Assembly: GCF_004307015.1 (NCBI RefSeq)
Contig: NZ_SIJL01000002.1
Span: forward strand, 94,417 to 158,416
Source of the DNA: Thermus thermamylovorans
GTDB lineage: Bacteria > Deinococcota > Deinococci > Deinococcales > Thermaceae
Direction: 5' to 3'
Length of the DNA stretch: 64,000 bases
Positions 44,572 to 51,279 of the stretch are shown here, piece by piece. The notes under the pieces were generated by a model, which searched no databases, had not been told where the DNA came from, and saw only the letters and a list, made by a program, of their open reading frames with translations. The translations under genes were made by a program, and so were the position numbers. Position 1 is the first letter of the stretch. Each line of letters opens with the position of its first letter.

Positions 44572-44602
44572 GGTGGGATCGGGGCAAAGAGGGAGCGCGC
44601 CC

Positions 44603-44616
44603 GTGGAAACTTCCAC
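44603..44616 (-). promoter_or_regulatory. Candidate LacI-type operator
   Basis: Perfect 14-bp palindrome with arms GTGGAA and TTCCAC around a 2-bp centre. It covers the expected transcription start (about 44614) of the regulator gene and lies between it and the divergent plsY-like gene. Confidence 0.6.
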
Positions 44617-44620
44617 CCTC

Positions 44621-44649
44621 AGGATAGGGCAGGGAGGCCCTTCCTGCAA
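44621..44649 (-). promoter_or_regulatory. Promoter of the LacI-type regulator operon
   Basis: TTGCAG (44649-44644), 17-nt spacer, TATCCT (44626-44621), minus strand. Confidence 0.6.
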
Positions 44650-44659
44650 GAATGGGGCC

Positions 44660-45193
44660 GTGGGCTACCTGGTCCTGGCTTACCTCCTGGGCTCCTTGGT
44701 GGCGGGGCTCCTCCTCTTCCCGGAGGTGCGGGGGCGGGATCTCCCCGGGGGCTCGGGGGTCTTCCGGCGCAAGGGGCCTCTGGCCTCGGCCCTGGTGGTC
44801 CTCTTCGACCTGGGCAAGGGGGCCCTGGCCGCCTCTCTCACCCCCCTGGAGTGGCGGCCCCTGGCGGGGGCGGCGGTGGTGGCGGGGCACAACTGGCCCC
44901 TCTTTTTCCGCTTCCGGGGGGGCGGGGGCATCGCCCCTTCCCTGGGCTTCTTCCTGGTCTGGTTTCCGGGGGAGACCCTGGCGGCGGCCGGGGTGGGGCT
45001 CTGGGTGGCGGGGCTCTACCACGCCCTCTACTGGCGCTTGCGCCGGCGGGGCATCTACCCCATTCCCTTCGGCGCCGCCTTCGGCTACCTGGCCTTCCTC
45101 CTCCTGGTCCCCGAGGGGGGGCGGCTGGGGGCGGCCCTGGTGGCGGCCTTGGTGGCCTTGAGGGGCGTGCAGATTCTCCGGGGAAGGTGGTAG
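44660..45193 (+). CDS. PlsY-like acyltransferase homologue, divergent
   Basis: The 177-residue membrane protein (about five hydrophobic segments) matches PlsY over YLLGSLVAGLLLFPEV, RGRDLPGGSGVFRRKG, LFDLGKGALAASL and GHNWPLFFRFRGGGGIA. PlsY transfers acyl groups from acyl-phosphate to glycerol 3-phosphate. Here the GSGNxGATN loop is shortened to GSGVFRRKG and the GGKG motif is GGGG, so activity is doubtful. It may be a paralogue with another role. GTG 44660 is the likely start. Confidence 0.68.
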   Translation: MGYLVLAYLLGSLVAGLLLFPEVRGRDLPGGSGVFRRKGPLASALVVLFDLGKGALAASLTPLEWRPLAGAAVVAGHNWPLFFRFRGGGGIAPSLGFFLVWFPGETLAAAGVGLWVAGLYHALYWRLRRRGIYPIPFGAAFGYLAFLLLVPEGGRLGAALVAALVALRGVQILRGRW

Positions 45194-45196
45194 CCT
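45191..45196 (+). promoter_or_regulatory. -10 box of leaderless FAH gene, overlapping the previous stop
   Basis: TAGCCT, 6 nt before ATG 45203; its TAG is the stop codon of the plsY-like gene. Confidence 0.45.
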
Positions 45197-45202
45197 TGGG
45201 GC

Positions 45203-45997
45203 ATGAAGATCCTGCGCTTTGGCGGAGGCCGCTGGGGGATCCTGGAGGGGGAGACGGTGGTGGAGACGGACGGCCCCGGGGGCAACCCCACGGGGAGGCG
45301 TTACGACCTGGCAGCGGTGCGCCTCCTGGTGCCCGCTACCCCCAGCAAGATCGTGTGCGTGGGGCGGAACTACCGGGAGCACATCCGGGAGATGGGCCAC
45401 GACTTCGGCCAGGACCTGCCCAAGGAGCCGGGCCTCTTCCTCAAGGCCCCCAACGCCTTGGCCCACCCGGCGAATCCCCGGGACCCCTGGAACACCGGGG
45501 AGGCGGTGCCCTACCCCTTCTTCACCCAGGAGCTCCACTACGAGGGGGAGCTGGCGGTGGTCATCGGGGACCGGATGCGCCGCGTCCCCCCGGAAAAGGC
45601 CCTGGACCACGTCCTGGGCTACACCATCGCCGTGGACATCACCGCCCGGGACGCCCAGAGGCGGGACCTGCAGTGGGTCAGGGCCAAGAGCGCCGACGGC
45701 TTCCTGCCCCTGGGGCCCTGGATCGAAACCGGCCTGGACCCGCAGAACACCTGGGTGCGCACCTACGTGAACGACGAGCTAAGGCAGGAGGGGCACACCT
45801 CGGCCATGATCTTCAGCGTGGCGGAGATTCTGGCCTACATCTCCAGCTTCATGACCCTGGAGCCCCTGGACGTGGTTCTCACCGGCACCCCCGAGGGGGT
45901 GGGGGTTCTGAACCCAGGGGACCGCATCGAGGTGGCGGTGGAGGGGATCGGTACCCTGCACACCCGTATCGGCCCCAAGGAGGTGCGCCCGTGGTGA
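45203..45997 (+). CDS. Fumarylacetoacetate hydrolase family protein
   Basis: The 264-residue protein has the FAH fold motifs [17 protein letters not shown], the metal-binding [12 protein letters not shown] and [14 protein letters not shown], and [17 protein letters not shown]. Family members hydrolyse or decarboxylate 2-oxo acids, for example in aromatic degradation or as oxaloacetate decarboxylase. Substrate unknown. The end overlaps the next gene. Confidence 0.87.
   Translation: MKILRFGGGRWGILEGETVVETDGPGGNPTGRRYDLAAVRLLVPATPSKIVCVGRNYREHIREMGHDFGQDLPKEPGLFLKAPNALAHPANPRDPWNTGEAVPYPFFTQELHYEGELAVVIGDRMRRVPPEKALDHVLGYTIAVDITARDAQRRDLQWVRAKSADGFLPLGPWIETGLDPQNTWVRTYVNDELRQEGHTSAMIFSVAEILAYISSFMTLEPLDVVLTGTPEGVGVLNPGDRIEVAVEGIGTLHTRIGPKEVRPW
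45977..45983 (+). promoter_or_regulatory. Ribosome binding site of the metallo-beta-lactamase gene
   Basis: AAGGAGG inside the FAH gene, 7 nt before GTG 45991 and 10 nt before GTG 45994. It favours the first GTG. Confidence 0.6.
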
Positions 45998-46887
45998 GGG
46001 TCCTGGACCTCCGCTTCCAGGGGGCGGAGCGGGTCATCGCCAGTTTCCTCCTGGATTCCCGGGAGGGCCCGGTGCTCATCGAAACCGGGCCCGAGAGCAC
46101 CTACCCCCGGCTGGTGGAGGCCCTGCGGGAGGAGGGGGTCGCCCCGGAGGAGGTGCGCCACGTGTTCGTGACCCACATCCACCTGGACCACGCGGGGGCC
46201 GCCTGGCGGTTGGCGGAGGGGGGGGCCACGGTGTACGTCCACCCCCGGGGCGCTCCCCACCTCCTGGACCCCTCTCGCCTTCTGGCCTCCGCCGAGCGCA
46301 TCTACGGCCCCATGCTGAGGCCCCTCTGGGGGGAACTCCGGGGGGTGCCCGAGGAAAGGGTGCGGGTCCTGGGGGACGGGGAGGTGGTGGATCTGGGAGG
46401 GCTTAGGGTGCAGGCCCTGGAGACCCTGGGCCACGCCAGCCACCACCACGCCTATCTGGTGGACGGGGCCCTCTTTGCCGGGGACATCGCCGGGGTGCGC
46501 ATCGCCCCCGGGCCCGTCCTCCCCCCCACCCCCCCTCCCGACATCCACCTGGAGAGCTGGTACGCCTCCTTGGACCGCGTCCTGGCCCTCCGCCCCGAGG
46601 CCCTTTACCTCACCCATTTCGGGGCCTACCGGGACGTGGAGGCCCACCTCCTGGCCCTGCGCCAGGCCCTGGAGGACTGGGCGGGCTGGACCTTAAGCCG
46701 CCTCAAGGAGGGCCTTTCCCCCGAGGCCCTGACCCCCCGCTTCGAGGCCTACTGGCGGGAGGGGCTTTTGCGGGCTGGGGTGGATGAGGCGGGGGTCCAC
46801 CTCTACGAGCTCGCCGATCCCCCCTTCATGAACCTGCAGGGCCTGGTGCGCTACTGGCAGAAGCACCATCCGGAGGCGCTGGCATAG
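45991..46887 (+). CDS. Metallo-beta-lactamase fold hydrolase
   Basis: The roughly 298-residue protein has the metal motif [12 protein letters not shown], a later His in [15 protein letters not shown], the bridging Asp in LFAGDIAGV and the last His in YLTHFGAY. It is a two-metal hydrolase of glyoxalase II type; substrate unknown. It overlaps the FAH gene by 7 bp (GTG 45991) or 4 bp (GTG 45994). purN starts 1 nt after its stop. Confidence 0.85.
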   Translation: MVRVLDLRFQGAERVIASFLLDSREGPVLIETGPESTYPRLVEALREEGVAPEEVRHVFVTHIHLDHAGAAWRLAEGGATVYVHPRGAPHLLDPSRLLASAERIYGPMLRPLWGELRGVPEERVRVLGDGEVVDLGGLRVQALETLGHASHHHAYLVDGALFAGDIAGVRIAPGPVLPPTPPPDIHLESWYASLDRVLALRPEALYLTHFGAYRDVEAHLLALRQALEDWAGWTLSRLKEGLSPEALTPRFEAYWREGLLRAGVDEAGVHLYELADPPFMNLQGLVRYWQKHHPEALA

Positions 46888-46888
46888 G

Positions 46889-47791
46889 ATGCTGAGCCCC
46901 TTTCCCTTAGGCCGCCCGGCGCGGATGGCCGTTTTCGCCTCGGGGCGGGGGACGAACCTCGAGGCCCTCCTCCAGGCCTTTCCCCAGGGCCACCCCCTGG
47001 GGGAGGTGGTCCTTGTCCTCTCCGACAACCCCGAGGCCTTCGCCTTGGAGCGGGCGAGGGGGCGGGGCGTGGAGGCCCTCTTCCTCCCCTGGCGGGGGCG
47101 GCGGGCCTTCGAGGGGGAGGCCCTGGCCCTCCTGGCCGAGCGGAGGGTGGACCTGGTGCTCCTCGCGGGTTTCCTGCGCCTCCTCTCCCCGGCCTTCGTG
47201 GGGAGGTGGTACGGCCGCCTCCTCAACATCCACCCCTCCCTCCTTCCCGATTACCCCGGGCTTCGCGTCCACCAACGGGTGCTCCAGGCCGGGGAGCGGG
47301 AGACGGGGAGCACCGTCCACTTCGTGGACCAGGGGATGGACACCGGCCCCATCGTGCTCCAGGGGCGGGTGCCCGTCCTCCCCGGGGACACCCCGGAGCT
47401 TCTGGAGAGGCGGGTGCTCCGCCTGGAACACCGGCTCTACCCCAAGGCGGTGCGCCTGGTCCTCCTGGGTCTCGCCCGGCCCCCGGAGGCCTTCGGACCC
47501 CTGGCGCCTTCCCTCCTCGCCCTTCCCCCCCGGGAGCGGGCCCTGGGCCTGAAGGCCCTCGCCCTCCTCCGGGCCTGGGGCCGGGAGGACCTCCTGGGAG
47601 AGGCCCTTCAGGCCCTCGCCGCCCCCCAGCCTGGGGAGGGGGGGCGGGACCCTTGGGTCCGGGGGGCCTTCCTCGCTGCCCATCTCCTCGCCTGTCCCCA
47701 CCCGGCCCTGAAGGAGGAGGCCGCAGAGCTCCCCGAACCGGTGCGGGGGCCGGTCCTGGGGGCCCTGAAGCGGGTAGAATCCCCCCTATGA
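46889..47791 (+). CDS. purN: Phosphoribosylglycinamide formyltransferase with C-terminal extension
   Basis: The 300-residue protein has PurN motifs: MAVFASGRGTNLEAL, LAGFLRLLSPAFV, LLNIHPSLLPDYPG with the catalytic Asn-His-Ser region, and STVHFVDQGMDTGPIV with the catalytic Asp. It formylates GAR in purine synthesis. Typical PurN ends near residue 200. The last 100 residues here (from about PPEAFGPLAPS) are an Ala/Leu/Pro-rich helical extension of unknown role. Its stop overlaps the purD ATG. Confidence 0.9.
   Translation: MLSPFPLGRPARMAVFASGRGTNLEALLQAFPQGHPLGEVVLVLSDNPEAFALERARGRGVEALFLPWRGRRAFEGEALALLAERRVDLVLLAGFLRLLSPAFVGRWYGRLLNIHPSLLPDYPGLRVHQRVLQAGERETGSTVHFVDQGMDTGPIVLQGRVPVLPGDTPELLERRVLRLEHRLYPKAVRLVLLGLARPPEAFGPLAPSLLALPPRERALGLKALALLRAWGREDLLGEALQALAAPQPGEGGRDPWVRGAFLAAHLLACPHPALKEEAAELPEPVRGPVLGALKRVESPL
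47775..47780 (+). promoter_or_regulatory. Possible -10 box for leaderless purD inside purN
   Basis: TAGAAT, 7 nt before ATG 47788; -35 weak. Confidence 0.4.
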
Positions 47792-49041
47792 GGGTCCTGG
47801 TGGTGGGTTCCGGGGGGCGGGAGCACGCCCTCCTGTGGAAGGCGGCCCAAAGCCCTCTGGTGGAGAGGCTCTACGCCGCCCCCGGCAACGCCGGGATGGC
47901 CGCCTTGGCGGAGCTCGTCCCCTGGAGCGGGGAGGTGGAGGCCCTGGCGGACTGGGCTTTGAGCGAGGGGATCGACCTCACCCTGGTGGGCCCGGAGGCC
48001 CCCCTGGTGGAGGGCATCGCCGACGCCTTTTTGGAACGGGGTTTGCGCATCTTCGGTCCCACCCAAAAGGCGGCCATGATCGAGGGCTCCAAGGCCTTCG
48101 CCAAGGGCCTCATGGAGCGCTACGGCATCCCCACCGCCCGCTACCGGACCTTCCAGGACCCGATCCTGGCCCTGGAGTACCTGGAGGAGGTGGGGGTGCC
48201 TGTGGTGGTCAAGGACTCCGGGCTGGCGGCGGGCAAGGGGGTGACGGTGGCCTTCGACCTCCACGCCGCCAAGCAAGCGGTGGCCAACATCCTCAACCGG
48301 GCCGAGGGGGGGGAGGTGGTCATCGAGGAGTACCTCGAGGGGGAGGAGGCCACGGTCCTGGCCCTCACCGATGGGGAAACCCTGTTGCCCCTCCTCCCCT
48401 CCCAGGACCACAAGCGCCTTCTGGACGGGGACCAGGGGCCCATGACCGGGGGGATGGGGGCGGTGGCCCCTTACCCCATGGATGGGGCCACCTTGCGGCG
48501 GGTGGAGGAGGAGATCCTGAGGCCCCTCCTCCGGGGCCTGCGGGCCGAGGGGGTGGTCTACCGGGGGGTGGTCTACGCCGGCCTCATGCTTACCCGGGAG
48601 GGCCCCAAGGTGCTGGAGTTCAACGCCCGCTTCGGGGACCCCGAGGCCCAGGCCCTCCTGCCCCTTCTGGAGAGCGACCTGGTGGAGCTGGCCCTAAGGG
48701 TGGCCGAGGGGCGGCTTACGGGGGCCGGCCTCGCCTGGCGGGAGGGGGCTTCGGTTTGCGTGGTTCTGGCGGCCCCGGGCTACCCCGAGGCTCCCCGGAA
48801 GGGCATTCCCCTTCGCGTCCCCGAGCCCCCCGAGGGGGTCCTGGTCTTCCACGCGGGTACCAGGCGGGAAGGGGAGGGTCTGGTGAGCGCGGGGGGCCGG
48901 GTCCTGAACGTGGTGGGCCTGGGGAAGGACCTGGGGGAGGCCCGGGAACGGGCCTACGCCTTCCTCCCGAAGGTGGGTTTTCCAGGGGCGGTCTACCGCC
49001 GGGACATCGGGAGGAGGGCCCTGGGGCGGCCTAGTACCTGA
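47788..49041 (+). CDS. purD: Phosphoribosylamine-glycine ligase
   Basis: The 417-residue ATP-grasp enzyme starts MRVLVVGSGGREHALLWKAAQ and has GPEAPLVEGIAD, VVKDSGLAAGKGVTVAF, LLPSQDHKRLLDGDQGPMTGGMGAVAPYP and LEFNARFGDPEAQALLP. It makes GAR from phosphoribosylamine and glycine, the substrate of PurN. ATGA overlap with purN. The longer upstream frame is the purN shadow. Its end overlaps the convergent exonuclease-fusion gene by 11 bp. Confidence 0.96.
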   Translation: MRVLVVGSGGREHALLWKAAQSPLVERLYAAPGNAGMAALAELVPWSGEVEALADWALSEGIDLTLVGPEAPLVEGIADAFLERGLRIFGPTQKAAMIEGSKAFAKGLMERYGIPTARYRTFQDPILALEYLEEVGVPVVVKDSGLAAGKGVTVAFDLHAAKQAVANILNRAEGGEVVIEEYLEGEEATVLALTDGETLLPLLPSQDHKRLLDGDQGPMTGGMGAVAPYPMDGATLRRVEEEILRPLLRGLRAEGVVYRGVVYAGLMLTREGPKVLEFNARFGDPEAQALLPLLESDLVELALRVAEGRLTGAGLAWREGASVCVVLAAPGYPEAPRKGIPLRVPEPPEGVLVFHAGTRREGEGLVSAGGRVLNVVGLGKDLGEARERAYAFLPKVGFPGAVYRRDIGRRALGRPST

Positions 49042-50923
49042 GCCCGGCCAGGGGGAGCCGGGCGCAGTCCCGGAGCACCTCCCCCAGGGTCCGGTACCCC
49101 CGCTCCCGCAGCAGGGGGACCATGCGGGCGAAGACCTCGGCGGTCATGAGGGCGTCCCCTAAGGCGGTGTGGCGGCCCAGGACCGGTACCCCGAAGCGCT
49201 CCGCCAGCCGCTCCAAGCGGTGGTCCTGAAGGTCGGGGAAGAGGAGGTGGGAGAGGAGGAGGGTGTCCACCAGGGGGGGCTGGTCCACCCCGGCCCGGCG
49301 CAGGAAGGCCATGTCGAAGGCCCCGTTGTGGGCCAGGAGCACGGTGTCCTCCAAGAAGGCCCGGAAGCCTGGCAACACCTCCTCCAGCCGGGGTTTGCCC
49401 TGCAGCATCTCCCAGGTGAGGCCGTGGATCTCGGTGGAAGCCCTGGGGATGGGGCGGCCCGGGTCCACCAGGGCCTCGAAGGTCTCCTGCCGGAGCACCC
49501 GGCGGCCCAGGAGGTGCACCGCCCCCAGGGCGATGATGGCGTCCTTTTCGGGGTCCAGGCCCGTGGTTTCCAGGTCGAAGGCGGTGTAGAGAAGCCCCTC
49601 CAGGGGGGCCTCCTCCAGCTCCTCGGGAATGGCGAGGAGGGAGAGGTCGAAGACCTCCGCCCGGGGGGGAGGACCCTCCCTGGGGGGGAGCCGGGGGGCT
49701 TCCCGGGCCGGCAGGAGGAGGTGGAGCCTGAAACCCTCCCGCCACAGGCTGCCCTCGGCCCGCTCCACGGCCTCCTCCAGGGAAGGATGGGGGTCGGGGA
49801 TGGGGTGGGGGAGGGTGAGGGTGAGGCGCAGAAGCCCGCCCGCCCGCTCCCCCTGGAGGAAGACCTCCTCTTCCTCCCGCAAGGTGGCGGCCAGGCCCCG
49901 GACCAGGGCGTAGGTGTCGGCCCGCACCAAGAGGCCCTTGGCCTCCTCCTCCAGGGCCAGCCCCGGTGAGACCCCTGCCTCCCGTTCCAGGGCCTGGGCC
50001 AGAAGGGAGAGGAGGTCTTCCGCCCGCACCTCCGCCGCCCTGGGGGGGGCCTCGAGGCGGGCCGCCAGGGCGGAGAGCTCTTCCGCGGTGGCCCGGGCAG
50101 TGCGGAGCAGGGGTTTCAGGCCCTCGGGTAAGGTCTCGCTCCCCAGGGCCTCCACCAGGGCCTTGAGCCCCGCGAGCTTGTCCTTGAGGCGGTGCAAGGT
50201 AGCCCCCTCCGGACCCCCCCCCTCCTGGGCCTCCTCCAGGAGGAGCAGGAAGCCACCCTCCCCCTCCAGGGGCACCGCCTGGATCTGGAGGAGCCCCTTG
50301 GGCCCCGGGGCCAGGAAGCGCTCCTCGGGCAGGGCTAGGGCGTGGACCAGAAGCCCCCGGTCCAGGAGGCCGAAGAGGCTCTTGCCCGCCCCCAGGCCCT
50401 CCCCCAGGAGCCGCCGGGCCGGGGCGTTGTAGAGGAGGACCTGGCCCCGGGGGGTGGCCAGCACCACCCCTTGGGGCAGGTGGCCGATGAGGGCGGCAAG
50501 CCTCTGCCTTTCCCCTTCCAGGAGGGCCTTGGCCTCCCTGACCCGGGCCTCCACCTCCTTCTCCAGGGCTTCCCTATGCGCCGCCAGGCGGTTGATGAGG
50601 CCCGCCAGGGCCTGGAGCTCAAAGGGCCCCCGGAGGCGCAGGCGGTGGGCGGGGTTGGCGAGGAGCACCTCCGCCTCCTGGCCCAGGGCCCGGGTGGCCG
50701 CCAGGTAGCCCAGGAAGAGGGGGTAGAGGAGGGCGGCCAGCACCAGGACAAAGAGGGCACCCACGAAAAGGAGGGCCGGGAACCGCTCCCCGGCCACCCG
50801 GAGGAGCTCCCGCCCCAGGGCCTCCTCCCCCTGGAGGAGGAGGAAGAGGCCGAGGCCCACCGCTCCCCCCACCAGGAGGAGGCCCAGGAGGAGGGCCCCC
50901 AGAAAGCGCAAGGCCTCCCTCAC
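49031..50923 (-). CDS. Membrane kinase-like protein fused to DnaQ-type 3'-5' exonuclease
   Basis: The 630-residue fusion has two N-terminal membrane segments (about 8-30 and 50-75), a HAMP-like and coiled-coil stretch, a PAS-like region (LPQGVVLATPRGQVLLYNAPARRLLGE), a degenerate histidine-kinase core without a clear H-box or N-box, and a C-terminal DEDDh exonuclease domain. Exonuclease residues are Asp450 and Glu452 (FDLETTG), Asp537 (HNGAFDMAF), His585 and Asp590 (HTALGDALM). Similar exonucleases sit in acetate loci of proteobacteria. It overlaps the response regulator gene (ATGA). Confidence 0.8.
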   Translation of the reverse strand: MREALRFLGALLLGLLLVGGAVGLGLFLLLQGEEALGRELLRVAGERFPALLFVGALFVLVLAALLYPLFLGYLAATRALGQEAEVLLANPAHRLRLRGPFELQALAGLINRLAAHREALEKEVEARVREAKALLEGERQRLAALIGHLPQGVVLATPRGQVLLYNAPARRLLGEGLGAGKSLFGLLDRGLLVHALALPEERFLAPGPKGLLQIQAVPLEGEGGFLLLLEEAQEGGGPEGATLHRLKDKLAGLKALVEALGSETLPEGLKPLLRTARATAEELSALAARLEAPPRAAEVRAEDLLSLLAQALEREAGVSPGLALEEEAKGLLVRADTYALVRGLAATLREEEEVFLQGERAGGLLRLTLTLPHPIPDPHPSLEEAVERAEGSLWREGFRLHLLLPAREAPRLPPREGPPPRAEVFDLSLLAIPEELEEAPLEGLLYTAFDLETTGLDPEKDAIIALGAVHLLGRRVLRQETFEALVDPGRPIPRASTEIHGLTWEMLQGKPRLEEVLPGFRAFLEDTVLLAHNGAFDMAFLRRAGVDQPPLVDTLLLSHLLFPDLQDHRLERLAERFGVPVLGRHTALGDALMTAEVFARMVPLLRERGYRTLGEVLRDCARLPLAGLRY

Positions 50924-51279
50924 CCCTCCTCCAAGAGGCGCCGGATCTCGGCCAGAAGGGCCTCGGTGCCAAAGGGCTTGGCCATGAAGGCCTCAGCCCC
51001 CAGGGCCAGGGCCTTGGCCCGGTCCGCCTCCCGGCCCCGGGCGGTGAGGACCAGGACCTTGGGGGAGGGGGATTGCCCCTTGATCCGCTGCAAAACGGCA
51101 AAGCCGTCCACCCCCGGGAGCATCAGGTCCAGCACCACCAGGTCAAAGGTCCCTTCCCCCAGCCACGCCAAGGCCTCCTCCCCCGTCCGGGCCAGGTCCA
51201 CCTCATGCCCGGCCCTCCTCAGGAGGAACTCCAGGGGGATCAGGATGCTCTCCTCGTCGTCCACCACCAGGATCCTCAT
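50920..51279 (-). CDS. Receiver-only response regulator
   Basis: The 119-residue protein is a lone receiver domain: VVDDEES, phospho-acceptor Asp51 in VVLDLMLPGVDG, LTARG and the Lys of AKPFGTE. It has no DNA-binding output domain, unlike CrbR of Vibrio and Pseudomonas. A strong SD GGAGGTGA precedes ATG. It lies between the CrbS-like kinase and the exonuclease fusion and probably signals by protein contact. Confidence 0.9.
   Translation of the reverse strand: MRILVVDDEESILIPLEFLLRRAGHEVDLARTGEEALAWLGEGTFDLVVLDLMLPGVDGFAVLQRIKGQSPSPKVLVLTARGREADRAKALALGAEAFMAKPFGTEALLAEIRRLLEEG

Noticed and set aside
44410-45990. A long plus-strand frame running into the metallo-beta-lactamase gene from upstream
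   Set aside because: It crosses the plsY-like and FAH genes in another frame. The real gene starts at GTG 45991/45994, where an AAGGAGG and family similarity begin.
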